A stretch of 64,000 bases of DNA from Sipunculus nudus (Eukaryota; Annelida; Sipuncula; Golfingiida; Sipunculidae): positions 56,554,118 to 56,618,117 of the forward strand of contig CM049317.1 of NCBI GenBank assembly GCA_026874595.1. Reading direction: 5' to 3'. The position numbers and the translations under genes are program-made. Below are positions 1 through 12,434 of this stretch, one piece after another. The notes under the pieces are model-generated. The model saw only the letters and a list, made by a program, of their open reading frames with translations. It was not told the DNA's origin and ran no database searches. Each line of letters begins with the position of its first letter. Position 1 is the stretch's first letter.

Positions 1-417
1 TGATTTAAGACCCCACAATGACATTTCCAAACAAGGTTGCATTCTAACAGAGCATCTTTAAAAATCCGTTATAAAATTTGAACTATATATGTAAATATAT
101 TATATAGGTCTGGGGCGTATACCATGGTGCCGCAGGGGTCCATGCGCCCCCCCCCCCCACACCCCCCCACCCCCCCCCCCCATCCCCACCCCCTGACTTG
201 GCATGTTATATTGAGGGAAACGATTCCAGACAGTAAAATGTATCAATAAATGTAAAGTATAAAAGTAGATATAGTATGGATAAGTCGGTTATCAGTCTTT
301 CTCAATTTTCATTACTGTACATTTCTTCTATACAAAAACTGTTCTTTTTGTTTCAGTCTTAAAATGGTTAAACGATAATGAAGTAGGCTGATTCTATATT
401 ATATTATATATATACTA

Positions 418-456
<39 letters not shown>

Positions 457-829
457 CCCCCTTTGCCAGCGGATATTCTGTTACAGCAACCCCCCCCCCC
501 CCCCCGGTCGAGCCAAGCAGCCACCCCCCCATATATATATATATATATTATGTAGGGGGATTTGGATATGTGTATGTGTTTATATACTGAAGAACATTTT
601 GCATCAATTCCAAATTTATAGAACACTGTAGTGCTGTTGAAATTTTTGATAATTAAGAATTCACAGTTAAAAAATTCTGGTGCTGAAAGTGAAATATACA
701 CATAAAATATTATAGGCATAGACATCAACCATTATAATAGAACAGAATGGGTATAAGGCAGCTTATAACGTGGCCTCTCCTGTCAAATCTGATAGCCAGT
801 CCTGGAAATCAGCCTGGCCTTTTAACAAA
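1..829. repeat. Gene-free stretch with C-rich and AT simple repeats
   Basis: No gene is seen here. C-rich low-complexity DNA lies at about 146-193 and a 16-base poly-C run at 490-505. AT dinucleotide arrays flank the latter (420-453 and about 531-549). The open reading frame across 399-728 on the minus strand is a translation of these repeats. Confidence 0.85.
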
Positions 830-1660
830 AAGAGACGAGCGCTCCAGATTAGAAATTACGTAACCAAACAGTATAAGGTAATTCAGCATGGCAGTTTGAA
901 AATTAGATTTTAGGGGGCGTGCCCCTCGCAAGAACCAACAAAACAAACACTGACAACTAGATTAGAAAACGATTGGTCCAAAACACAAGACGAAGCACTT
1001 ACTCTGAAATACTTCAGGAGGGGTCCTGCGTTCTGTGATAGATTCCCTTGAAAGCTTCGCAAGAGCCGAGCTGAAATATACAATTATCTCCAATCTTCCA
1101 AATATTGAGCCCAATTCCCCGCGGGTGTCTGCTGCCCTGCGAAATGGACAGCGCATTCCTGTGTCATGTCAATTTCAGATCGGCCTCAGAAAAAGGTCTC
1201 TATAGCTATACGTGTGGACTCCAGAACAAATATAGCTGGATCTATCTTTGCCAGAATTTCCAAACAGGGTTCGATGTCTGGGTATTATAAGATAACTAAG
1301 TCGTTCCCAGTTAACGTTTTCCACACATGCCTAGAATTAAAAATAATTTCCGTCCATATGAGGACTGGATTGGTTTAGGTAAATTTCATCAAGTGAGCCT
1401 TCTACTCTGCATATCAGTGTAACTTCTAAGCGAACCGTGAAATGACTTCAGCAACTTTGGGAGTTTTGTTAATTATGTCAGCACCCTAGAACTGCTAAAG
1501 CTTGCTGGGCCAGTCACCACGGTTGAGGCCCACGGCTGATCTGGACTTAATGACTTCCCTGATCAGTTTGCTGATGATCTTATACAAGTGGGCTAATGAT
1601 ATTTGTGACAAACTCGGCAGTGATTAGCCCAATAAGTAATAAACCAATGATTAAAACTAC
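830..1660. other. Non-repetitive GC-elevated intergenic DNA, possible regulatory island
   Basis: This stretch lacks microsatellites and is visibly richer in G and C than its surroundings, especially 900-1250 and 1490-1640. Short open frames on both strands show no recognisable domain. It could be conserved non-coding DNA, but only comparison with related genomes would show that. Confidence 0.25.
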
Positions 1661-1875
1661 TACACCATGTTTTATTTCAGTAGGACATTTGTTATACAGC
1701 AAAGGGCATTTTTAATTTAATCTCAGCGCTCGTCAGAATTTAGATCTATGTATTAACTGAGCTAGAGTTGCACTGCAGCGTTGAACCAATCGAGTTCCGT
1801 TATAACAACAAAAGTCATGTTTATTTATAGACTATGGGGTATATATTTTGATGGAATAGCGATACTTGAAAAAAA

Positions 1876-1884
1876 ATGATGATG

Positions 1885-1932
<48 letters not shown>
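1876..1932. repeat. (ATG)n/(AAT)n trinucleotide microsatellite
   Basis: A short ATG run passes into about 17 AAT-type trinucleotides, with one interruption (TAG) near the right end. Confidence 0.95.
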
Positions 1933-2449
1933 GTAAATAATAATATTGCTTTTGGTTTATTCTGGTATATACATAAAAAATCTAAGATAATATCAACTAC
2001 TTTCTGACATTTTTTAACTCTATTACTTGCATTATAGGATCAGGAAATTCATTAGAATTAAACTTATCGCATGTCTTGTATTTTTCATTATTGTCAATGT
2101 TGCATGGCATTTTGTTGTCAATTTGCTCCCGTAGTATACTTCAGCTTTTAAAACAATATATTTCTTGATGACATACCTTTATTTTTGAAAGTCAATTGCT
2201 ATTTACCTACAAAGTTAGGAAAGTGCACTGAGCTAAAAAGTACAGTGATTGCTTATACAGACCAATGAACAAATAAAAAAAATTAATCAACGGAAAGCCG
2301 AAACATGTTATTATTTAGATGGGCGAACTAATGTTTAACTAAGATTCACATAAAAATCTTATTGATATTGCGGTATGATGGAATATTCATATACTTGTCG
2401 TTAAGTTAACTTAAAGTATAAAAATGCTACTTTTTGTAAATCTTAAACA
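1933..2449. other. AT-rich intergenic DNA, nothing recognised
   Basis: Unique AT-rich sequence with no gene, tRNA or clear repeat visible. Confidence 0.6.
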
Positions 2450-3010
2450 GTGAACGTGATGCCTTTATTTGCCGGTGACGCTGACTCTCTCATCACTTCG
2501 TCAAACCTTAACCATATCAGCGAGATGGCATTTTGAATCGCACTAGAAATAGTATTTTGCGACAATCTGCACATGTTTAACAGTTGCATGCTTTTGAGGC
2601 TTCAACTATTATCGCGTTTACGGGTGGGAGGCGACTCGAGCGAACCAAACAGGCGTTACGGACAATCATTGCTAACCGTTAAACCCCAGTAAGGGCCGCC
2701 CGACCAACGGATAAGAAATCTGAAATCTCCACGGGCACAGGGCCCGCTGAAATGTGACACAGAATGGAATGTGAAAGTGACAATCGCCGTGGTATGAGGA
2801 GATTGTTAGTGACCTCACTGAGCGTGCACGAGCGAACGCAAGGATGTCTAAAGGAAACTCGCGACTTTTTCTCCTCCACGTCATTCATCATTCTGTCATG
2901 AGAGGTCAAGGGTCACAGCGCCGGTTGTTTCTATCCTTTCTAAACAGATGGGGCAAACTCTCTACTGCTATATGTGCGGGCGATGTGATGTAAGCTGGGG
3001 TTTTTTAGTG
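2450..3010. other. Unique GC-elevated island, candidate regulatory DNA
   Basis: About 550 bases of non-repetitive DNA, clearly GC-richer than the AT-rich flanks. It includes an AGGTCA-A-GGGTCA direct repeat with one-base spacing near 2904, the arrangement bound by RXR, HNF4 or COUP-type nuclear receptors. Overlapping minus-strand open frames at 2672-2909 show no domain. Function is inferred only from composition. Confidence 0.3.
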
Positions 3011-3348
3011 TGGCGAAACAATAGAAAACACTTTCATTTAATGTTGGAGATCTAAACACATTATACAAAAATAGACTATATAAATGTCCAGAAAATTAGT
3101 TCTCAACGTGTTTTCATCCAGGTTAGTTATTACACAGAGGTTCCTGAATAGAGAAAAATCTTATCATGTCTCTTTTATTGGACATGTAGCAAATCTATAC
3201 ATAACTTGTTCTGTATGCTTATTTATTACATTTGAAGAAGATATAGTTGTTTCATACCTTGTTTTATTTTTGCAGACCACAATTACCCTTTTCACAATTA
3301 AAATGCACTTAAATACCCTTAGAGCATTAACTAACATTAACATTAAAT

Positions 3349-3353
<5 letters not shown>

Positions 3354-3402
<49 letters not shown>
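3354..3402. repeat. (AT)n microsatellite
   Basis: About 24 AT dinucleotides. The long open frames on both strands here encode runs of Ile-Tyr and are repeat translations, not genes. Confidence 0.95.
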
Positions 3403-3404
<2 letters not shown>

Positions 3405-4033
3405 TTGTATAGAGGCCTTATCATATATCTTTTGTGTAGATTCGTACATACTTTCATAGTTATTATTTTATCTTTGCCAATAATAGGAGTACCATATAAC
3501 ATTTACAGCTTTCGTTCACCTAATGTGTATATCGACAGTATCTTGTTTTCGGTATAATAGCGTATGTAAATATTGTACATGTTCAGCAGGCATTTGTGCC
3601 TCTGTATATCATATTTTTGTTATAATAAATCTTACAAATCTTAAACATTGTTTACACTGAAACAGAAAATGGCAGCACATATACTTATTCGTGTATAAAA
3701 TATTAAACTAACATACCATTGAAAGAATAATATTGTTATATTATTTATTTTTATATTCAATGTATAAAACATATTATTTCTCTCTGCCATTTTTATTGAC
3801 TTTGCAAATATTGGGTATAATTGTGAACCGCTGTATAAGCCAACAAATTGCAAATCTATACTTTAACTGATTTTGCTATATATACGGTTAAGTTAACTGC
3901 ATACTCTAAACATTCAGTTTTGATAACTATAGTCTATATTTACCATTCAGTTTGTTTTGTTGTTTTTTTTTCAATATTCCTGAATTAAATTTCTCTTCCT
4001 CTTTGGGAATGATAAATACATGCTAACAAATCA
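3403..4033. other. AT-rich intergenic DNA, nothing recognised
   Basis: No gene or clear repeat is visible. Confidence 0.6.
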
Positions 4034-4533
4034 TGCAGTGATGTACTAAGGTCCACAACTTCCGAGTCCGTGTGCAAGTCCGAGTCCAGGCTACTCAAGT
4101 CTGAGTATACAAGTCCGAGTCATTGAACTTTTATAGTCAAGTATACGAATCAGAGTCCAATACAAATATACCCTTAAAAAGAAAATTAAATGGAAAATTC
4201 AGTTTATCATGTTAGTTTACAAATGCTTTCATACCATAAGGATTAAGTATACATTTAGCCCCCGGTGTATATATATATATATATAGAGCCAAAGTTTGGG
4301 ATACATATATGTTGTTCTTTTTTGGTAATATTTTGTGAGTAGTTTGCACACGTATATGTCTTTATTATATGTGAGTATTTTTATGTTCAACTTAACTCGA
4401 GGTGCACTTGGCCTGATTTCTCGAGTCCTTACCTCCGAGTCCGAGTACAAGTTAGAGTCCAGGTTCCTCGAGTTCAATACCCTAAAGATGAGGACTCGAG
4501 TCCGAAACCGAGTTCTATAGATGCATCACTGCA
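4034..4533. mobile_element. Non-autonomous DNA transposon with GAGTCCGAGT-rich ends
   Basis: A 500-bp element has terminal inverted repeats TGCAGTGATGTA on the left and TGCATCACTGCA on the right (11 of 12 bases complementary). Inside, many copies of GAGTCCGAGT or its variants fill both ends and a short AT array sits in the middle (4266-4284). There is no open frame for a transposase, so it would depend on enzymes encoded elsewhere. CAGTGATG ends with ACTCG-type subterminal repeats resemble hAT-type elements, but no clean 8-bp target duplication is visible, so the superfamily is uncertain. Decayed related sequence may lie at about 19400-19550 and 21990-22150. Confidence 0.6.
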
Positions 4534-6052
4534 CAAAATAGACTTACATTATATATGCATACAAATTAAATTTTTTATATGTGCTGCGTACAAATAATTC
4601 TCATAACTTTTATCAATTATAATAACACATCGTGCCCGTAAAAACGGCAGTTTACATTACAGTTTCGTGTATCGCAAAAATTGTACATAAACAAAGCCGA
4701 TCGATACCTGGTCCTATCTTATGCCTAGAACACCAAAATATACAGATATACAGGCAAACGAGGCACTATTCTCTCTAACAGATAACGATTTACACTAAAT
4801 TATTGCCTAAAATTAAAAGCATATAGTGATGTCATTGAAAATTACATCATTTCTCACTGTACGTCAATTTGGAACTCACCAAAATGCACATTTCACTTTC
4901 TGAAAGCTTAGTATTATAACTTGTACTTAACGTACAAATATAAAATGACAATTATACTAATATTTTATTAAATATTGGCAAATATACGTTTACAATATTT
5001 AATAATTGATAAATCTGTCAGTTTAATAGAAAAAAATAAGTGGAATTTCATGAAACAAACCTATATGACAAATACAAGTAAGTCCGATGAAAGAAGTTGT
5101 CAATGACATAGAGTTAAATTTAATTTATTTTCCTCGTAATTTTTAACAATAAAAGAATAATAGGAGTGGATGACATAAATAATTTTATATGTTTGTATTA
5201 CATATTAATCTTAATAATATACAGGACTCATCGGCGTGCTTATTTCTACCAGTAATCAATAAATGTACATCTGTGACGTCAAAGGAGGCATGCAATCAAT
5301 CACGACCAAGTGCACGTGTACTGAACCCCTCGAAGCGACAAGGGTGACGCGTCTAGCGACATCTATTGGCACCCACAAGCGTGACGGAGCGCCATCTATA
5401 GGCGAATGGTTTTATTTTGATTACCCTTGAAGTAAAAGTATAAATAAATATTTATTTTGACATTCCTTTAAAATAACGCAGTTTACTTTAGTATGACCGA
5501 TATGTGGAAACTTGACTTGTATTAATTTAATAATAGAATATTGTTTAGTTATCAAATATACATAAAACTAATGCAAAGAGTAATACAGTAATATAAATAA
5601 ATTTAATTTATTTTTATCATATAATATGTTAAAATGGTAATATAAGTTATTGTTGTCTAATGTATATAATTCAATTCTCATCAACCTTTCCTCCATTGTT
5701 CAGAGTTTACATATGGTTATTATTTGAAACTTTTGATTTAAAACGCACTTCTTCACATGTGTGCTGAATCAGACGTTACCACTGCCAAAGGTAAAATAAA
5801 ATACTGATAAAATATATAATATAATAAATTAAGAAATAAAGAATAAATAATATAATATATTATAATATATATTTATTTTATAATTGTTGATCGCAAACTG
5901 TAGCTGATATTTTGTTCGTGAGGTTTTATAATTCGCGATATCAGCGAAAAGAAAATAAACTGCAAAAATATATCATATAATTAAATAATAAATATAAAAT
6001 GTAATAATATAATATTCTTATAAATACCGTTTTCATTGTTGTACTTCACGAA
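4534..6052. other. AT-rich intergenic DNA with one GC-elevated island
   Basis: Most of this is AT-rich. The exception is about 5230-5420, which carries a perfect cAMP-response-element palindrome TGACGTCA (5274-5281) and two related motifs of the form GCGCCATCTATNGG (near 5356 and 5389). A degenerate copy of the TCGCGAA-rich element end lies at about 5893-5960. No gene is seen. Confidence 0.5.
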
Positions 6053-6525
6053 CTGTGGTTGGTATTATTTTCGCGAGGGTTTAAAATTTGAGAATTTCGC
6101 GAAAGGGAAATTATCGCGAAATTACAACCTTAAATTGTAAATAAGATACCTCCTTTAATTACACAAGAAAGGCATGTCTGCTATAGCATCTCTGGCATTT
6201 TATGTGCATTAGCTATAGCGTCAAAGGTTGAAACCAAAATATGGATACTACGAATTATGCAATATTTAATTTTAATTATTCATAATTCAAAGGCTGATAT
6301 GAACAAATTATATCTTATCTGCCGAATAACGAATAGTTTACTACTTCTAGATTTCCTTGTTTTCTGGAGTTTAATCAATTTGTTGAGCTTTTCCACGAAA
6401 GTTGAACTATTAATAAAATGTACACTTTGTTGATTGCTCAATCAATCGCGAAAACAGAACCGCCACGAAACACCGAAAAAAAGTCCCGAAATGTTAACTG
6501 CAACCCCACCGCAAAGTCAACCACA
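6053..6525. mobile_element. TCGCGAA-rich MITE-like element, copy 1
   Basis: The left end starts CTGTGGTTGG followed by TTCGCGAGG and TTTCGCGAAAGGG. The right end shows the reverse arrangement, with CGCGAAAA, then CACGAAAC, then GTCAACCACA. This gives inverted termini around about 470 bp without a coding frame. The same termini recur at 9262-9350 and 35774-36347, which supports a dispersed non-autonomous family. Confidence 0.5.
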
Positions 6526-7102
6526 ATTAAAACCCGTATTAATATTGTAATGATATCTTAATTCATAACATTTGTGTTAGTTCCGCATAATTTTATTTCA
6601 TATTATCAATGAAGGATTTAAAAGGATGTCGATCTGTAAATATGAAAGGGAAGAATAAATGGCTTTTCGATAATAATGGGTTTAAGTTCATGCAATCTAT
6701 ATATAACGTAACATGATACTTTTATTGTATATAACAGATACATGATAAGTTAATAAGTCATACAAAATAGATGCATATGTGCATATGTGACAAAAAAGTT
6801 TCTCTTGGGAAGACTATTAGCGACATCTGTTTAAAAATGAATCTGTTCACAAAAATAAGAAACATTCTGCATTTATGACATACACCGATGTATTCATTAT
6901 AATATATAGTTATACATTATATTAAGATTTCGTGATTATCATTTAGAGAACGATATAGTTTTGCCGATCGAACTCTATTATAACGTTATAGATACTAGAT
7001 ATACTATATATTAATTAATATTAATATATATATAACTATATATGTTTATATTTGTAGATAAATATATGAATAATCTTAGTAACTACTCAATATGTATACA
7101 CA

Positions 7103-7139
<37 letters not shown>

Positions 7140-7297
7140 CAAACGAATTGCATAAACAGACAAAGGACACAAAATATCTATTGCATGCATCACATCACGT
7201 TCAGCTGCATGCCCTTCTTATACTTTTTAAAGAATATATTTATATATCCGTGGCCTGTTAGTGGTATACTATCAATTGCATGTGGACAAAGGAATCC

Positions 7298-7330
<33 letters not shown>

Positions 7331-8167
7331 ATATCAATGAAATGCTATCATTATGCCTTCAGGTTTTATATGCATGCACGGGACTATAAGAATAATATAT
7401 AAATAATGTCATGTATAGTTATACCTATACGTTATACATTTTTTTCGGGTCTATACCGAGATACCTCCATTTTGTCTAATAGGTCCGATATTCGCGAAAG
7501 GGTGATTTTCTCAAAAATAAAACTTCTTGAATAAGCTAGATGTCCCATCGTGGAAGGTAAACATTGACATTTAATTCAAAGAATAATTATAGGTTGCAGA
7601 TTATTTGATATAATAAATCCAAATAATAATTGTTTACTTTATGCAGGATTTGCAGGGCACAAATCATAACCTCTAATCCTAGAAACTTGTACCTAAACAT
7701 CCAGGAAGGTTAATTAAATTTCTCCTGGGAAAATTGAAATTAGGTCACTGTGACCTATATCCTCCGAGGTATATAGGGCACGAAAGTATCCCCATAATAA
7801 TTACAAAACTCCAGTATCTTGATAATTAATGCATGGATTGCCATGAAACTTGCCTTGTATATTGACCATGACTAGTTTTGTCAGTTCCCGAAAACTGGTG
7901 TCGCCACCTGCATTTCTTCTCATTTTTACGATTTTTTGAGACCATCAAATTAATGACAGCAGTTATGTCAGTTCCTCAGCTGCGGTTTCGTCCAGTGTCC
8001 TGATACCAAGTGTATTGATTTATTATGATTCCTGAAGACTGGTAGCGCCACCTGTATTTTTTTCTATTTTGATGCATTTTCTCCTTTATTTTGAGACTTC
8101 CAAATTATATTATACTATCAAATTTTCAACTGTGGTTTCACCTGTGTCGTGAAACCTTGTGTGTTTA
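6526..8167. other. AT-rich intergenic DNA with AT microsatellites
   Basis: Contains (AT)n arrays at 7106-7136 and 7298-7321. Sequence after about 7700 becomes less AT-rich and resembles the start of the repeat that follows, including GCGCCACCTG-type motifs near 7898 and 8045. No gene is seen. Confidence 0.55.
7742..7756. promoter_or_regulatory. Perfect estrogen-response-element-like palindrome
   Basis: AGGTCACTGTGACCT is an exact inverted repeat of AGGTCA half-sites with a three-base spacer, the consensus ERE. The palindrome extends one base on each side. Occupancy is unknown, and the motif lies close to repeat DNA rich in the same half-site, so it may be repeat-derived. Confidence 0.3.
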
Positions 8168-9252
8168 TTAGGGCTCAGCTTGAATAAGCGGATTCCCTGT
8201 ATTAATCACCCGTCCGTCCGTCTTTTCGTCTTTTTGTCTTTCTGTAAGTCTGTCAAATTTGTTTTCTTGATGATAACTCCAGTTTGGATTGACATATAGA
8301 TTGACTAACTTATTAATGGCCTTATATGTGGCCCACATTTAACGCAAGATTTTAATTTTGGGGTCATGAGGTAAAAGGTCAAGTTCACAGGACCCACTTA
8401 TTTAGAAGATTGTGGGTCCATTTCAAGCAAAACTTCTTATCCATAACCTTCCATCTTGCACATAGAGCTGACCTGCTAAAAGGGAAAGAACCTGATTTAT
8501 TTTGGGGGTCACAAGGTCAAAGGTCAAGGTCACACGGGCCATCTTTCCACATATTTGTTTCCGGAAGATAACTCCTGTTTGGATTGACATATTGGTTTAA
8601 ATCTTGACTTATATATGACGCACCTATAAGGTAAAAACTGTTTTGATTTTGGGGTCATGAAGTCAAAGGTCAGGGTCAGAGGACCCAATTCTTTAAAAAG
8701 AATGTGGATGTATTTTAAGCAAAACTTTTCATCCAAAACCTTCCATCTTCAAGACATTGCTCATATGCCAATAGTGGAAGGAAATTATGGTCAAATGTCA
8801 AGGTTACGGGGCCATCTATCCACATATTAGTGTCCAGATGATAACACCAGTTTGATTGAAATATTGGTGTCAAATTTGACTTATATATGGCCCACCTCTT
8901 ATGTAAGAACTCTGTTGATTCCGAGGTCGTGAGATCAAAGGTCAAGGTCACAGGACCCACTACTTAAGAAAGATTGTGCATGCATTTCAAGCCAAACTTT
9001 TCATAGCAATCCTCCCGTCTTCCACATGCTTGGTACCTGCCAATAGGGGAAGTTTCCTTTTGATTTTTGGGTCACTAGGTCAAAGGTACAGGTCATAGGG
9101 CCCATCCAGTCACAAATAAGTTTATGGATGATAACTCCAGTTTGGGTAGAGAGGTTGGCTTCAAACTGATCACAGGAGTCCTATTTTGTAAAAAGCTTAT
9201 ACACATATCGTTATAGACAAATTCAGCTGAGCGTCGAAACCCATGGGTCCCT
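8168..9252 (+). repeat. Composite repeat element with tandem AGGTCA direct repeats
   Basis: About 1.1 kb is built from alternating subunits of roughly 143 bp (dimeric period about 285 bp). Each subunit ends in GTCAAAGGTCAAGGTCA or a close variant, near 8383, 8519, 8665, 8800, 8935 and 9075. A CCGTCCGTCCGTC head lies near 8207. The outer ends share GCTCAGCT-GAAT in inverted orientation (about 8171 and 9220). The many short open frames reading VTLTFD or similar are repeat translations. The same subunits occur inverted at 10996-11950. Confidence 0.7.
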
Positions 9253-9261
9253 AGCTAATAT

Positions 9262-9350
9262 AGTGTGACCGCGAAAACGGACCCTCGCGAAACACTGAAG
9301 AAGTGGTAATCGCGAAATGTTAACTTCGTGAATATGAAGCCAACCACAGT
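9262..9350. mobile_element. Right end of a TCGCGAA-rich MITE-like element
   Basis: GACCGCGAAAACGG, then CCTCGCGAAAC, then ATCGCGAAATG and a terminal GCCAACCACAG match the right end of the family seen at 6053-6525 and 35774-36347. A possible left partner (ATTCGCGAAAGGG) lies near 7490, which would place the composite repeat inside this element, but this pairing is uncertain. Confidence 0.45.
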
Positions 9351-9886
9351 AAATATATCCTAACGATGGAACAAAACATATCTGATGGAAAATTTTAACA
9401 AATAAAAGTTTATTTTTTATTATTGGGATTTCCCTAGAATATGTAATTGTGATTTCTCACGCAACGGTTTCTTATTCCCAAACTTGATTTCTCATAATTT
9501 TGAAAATCGTTGGTTGTGATGAAACAGGACGTTTTCGACTCGAGTACTCCATATATGTTCTCTGATTCGGCATTTTCAAATGAACATTTGAAATAGGTAA
9601 ACAGACTTATTATATACGACCGATATGCGACAAGATCATCACGTTTATACATTTTAAAGCGTGTGGGGTGGCAACTTTATTCATATTGATCAAAACAAAT
9701 AAAAATTAAAGATATAATTGTATAACAACCAAAATAATTCCTAAATATCCACAATTTCAGTTCTGTGCGAGTACTTCAGTCAAATATTCAGATCAGTTCA
9801 ATCAAAGTTTGAATGAGAAATATAACTTTAACATAAACTCTCGATTATATTAGTAACTCGCATCGATAACTCCGCTCAATACCTAA
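9351..9886. other. AT-rich intergenic DNA, nothing recognised
   Basis: No gene or clear repeat is visible. Confidence 0.6.
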
Positions 9887-10030
9887 TACAGTAAAATCTC
9901 GCCTACCGACCACCTGGTTTTGGCGGCCACCCCAAAACAACGACCACTTTTAACGGTCCCGATTCTTTTCCTCTCTTTACAAAATAACTAGATTAGACTA
10001 CCACCTCGCATATGCGACCACTTTATCAAT
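9887..10030 (+). mobile_element. TA-flanked pogo/Tigger-like element end, fragment
   Basis: Begins TACAGTAAAATCTCGCC and continues with repeated GACCACC/GACCACTTT motifs, like the termini of the elements at 18492-18644 and 28646-28822. No matching right terminus was found, so it is called a fragment. Confidence 0.4.
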
Positions 10031-10679
10031 GTCGCACAATATATTGTACTTATTCTTGGAAGCCGTTCAGATTATATATGACGGCGGTCCAACATTGTAG
10101 TTAACGAAACAACGAGGTTCTCATCAGAGCGAGTGAAAGATTTAATAGTATGATAAAACTGAAAAATTTCGTCACCATCAATGGTCAAAACTAAAGTCCA
10201 TGTACATTCTGAGAATTTTTTCTAGAAACCAAAAAAGGAGAGATGTCGGGGAGAAATGGCCATAAAAGAATAGGAAATACAAGGTGAACAACTGAGAATT
10301 AAGAATCATATTCACAAACCAAAGATAAAAAAATATTGAATAATAACTGATTGGAAATATATTCTCAAAAGATTCTTAAAGGACACACAGGCCAGGAGAG
10401 ATGACTAGAAACGCAAACGGACGGTAATAAAACATCAGGAAGAAAGAACTTATTAACAACTAGATATTTCTTGGCACAGCAGGTGCCATAGGATCCCCAG
10501 ACAATTAATCATCCCCCACCCCACCTTTAAGAATAGGCTCCTCATCTTCAGCAGCAAAAAATGACACTTAGAAAGCGACTATGGTTTCTTCCATCTATCA
10601 ACTTGAGAAACAATATTTGTTACCAAATCTGGGGGCAAATATGTTGAATCTCTCTTGAGAAAAGAGCATTAATTTATTT
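10031..10679. other. Intergenic DNA, nothing recognised
   Basis: No gene, tRNA or clear repeat is visible. Confidence 0.55.
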
Positions 10680-12400
10680 TACAGAAACAGGAAGGTAGGT
10701 GGCGCCACCTGTTTCGTTTTCAAGAAAATTTTCCAAGATGGATAGACATGCCAAATTTAAGTCCAATACCTTGAACCACTCCAGAGATATGAGTAATGTT
10801 CACTAAAAAGTACATGTACAGATGGACACCACGGCAAAACGATAGCAGATGGCGCCACCAGTCTTGAGTAAAGGTGGAGGAGCCTAAGATCTATGAATAT
10901 GCACAATTACAGTCCAATAGGGCAAATCACTCCTCAGAAAAGACCATTAATTTATTCTACAAAAACGGGAAGGTAAGTGGCGCCACAGGTATAATTTATG
11001 GGAAAACGTTCAACATGGATGGACATTTATAAGTCAAGTATGAAACCCATATATCAATCCAAGGTGGAGTTATCATCAGGAAATGAATTTTGGACAGGTG
11101 GCTCCTGTGACCTTCACCTTTGAACTTGTGACCTAAAATTGGATAGAGGTCTTCCTCTATTGGCAGGTGAACTATATGTGCAATATAAAAGGTCTGAAAT
11201 AAAAAGTTTGGCTGAAAATGGATCCACAATCTTTTAAAAGATGTTGGTCATGTGACCTTGACCCTTGACCTCATGACCTCAAAATCAATAGAGGTCTTGC
11301 TTTATTGATGGGCCATATATAAGTCAAGTTTGAAATCCATATATCGATCCAAGCTGGAATTATCATCCCGGAACCTAATGTTTGGACAGATGGCTCCTAT
11401 GACCTTCACCTTTGACCTTGTACCCTCAAAATGGACAAGGGTCTTCCTCTATTGACTGGTGAACTATATGTGCAAGATAAAAGGTCCGAGATGAACAGTC
11501 TGGCTGAAAATGCATCAACAATCATTTTAAAGATGCGTTCTGTGACCTTGACCTCGTGACCCCAAAATCGATTGGAATCTTGCTTTATTAATGGGACATA
11601 CATATGTAAAGTTTGAGATCCATGCATCAAAAATAGCTGGAATTATCATCCGGAAAGTAATTTTTTTCCAGATAGCTCCTGTGGCCTTGACAATTTGACC
11701 TTGTGACCCAAAAATTGATATGGATCATCCACTATTGGCAAGTGAGCTTTATGTTCAAAATGGAGGGTCTGGGTTGAAAAGTTTTGCTTAAAATGCTTCC
11801 ACAATATCTTTAAAGATGTGAGTCCAGTGACCTTGACCTTTGACCTCATGACCCTAGAACCTATAGGGTTCTTACTTCAGTGGTGGGCCATACATAAGTC
11901 ACGTTTGAAATCCATATGGCTATCAACACTGGAGATATCATAAGAGGTGTGTGATTATCAGTAAATATGGAAATATTAAAGGTCAAGCCACTCTCATACT
12001 GAAGGTCATGACTCAAATTTAAATAGACCTCATCCCATAACCCATCTCTCTACATGTTCATAATATGAAAGAAATTTGTCCATTTGTTTATTACTTATAA
12101 TGCTCACGGTACTGGCAAGTGGCAGTTATGAGGGTATTAAAAGGCGTAAAAACAAGAAAAAGATAATAGGTGGCGCCACCAGGTTCCGGCATATCACAAG
12201 GCTATCCAAGATCTTCGGTCACCTTGATTTTTGGACCAGTCCATGCAAGCTTTTTTGAGATATTGAAGAATTTTTGTTATTTTCAGCAAAAATCACCTAT
12301 TCAAGGTCAAGGTCACTCTCTTAGCAAAGGTCATGACCCAATTTCAAATAGGCTTCGTCCTCTTACCTATATCTATACAAATGTAAAGTTTGAAAAAGAT
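10680..12400 (-). repeat. AGGTCA-repeat composite element, inverted relative to 8168-9252
   Basis: Subunits of about 145 bp carry TGACCTTGACCTTTGACCT on the plus strand near 11100, 11246, 11392, 11538, 11676 and 11825. The intervening sequence matches the 8.2-9.2 kb element in reverse complement (for example the AAGCAAAACTTTTCA segment). A second related block, with GGTCAAGGTCACTCTC, occurs near 11980 and 12297. Palindromic GGTGGCGCCACC-type motifs recur at about 10697, 10853, 10977 and 12169. Open frames here are repeat translations. Confidence 0.65.
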
Positions 12401-12434
12401 AAGTGAAATACTTTATTAGTTATTCCGCCGCTCA

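Noticed and set aside
8530..8960. Open frames reading GPVTLTFD-type peptides here and at 10996-11849
   Set aside because: The peptides come from translating the AGGTCA-rich repeat; the same motif recurs in several frames and both orientations.
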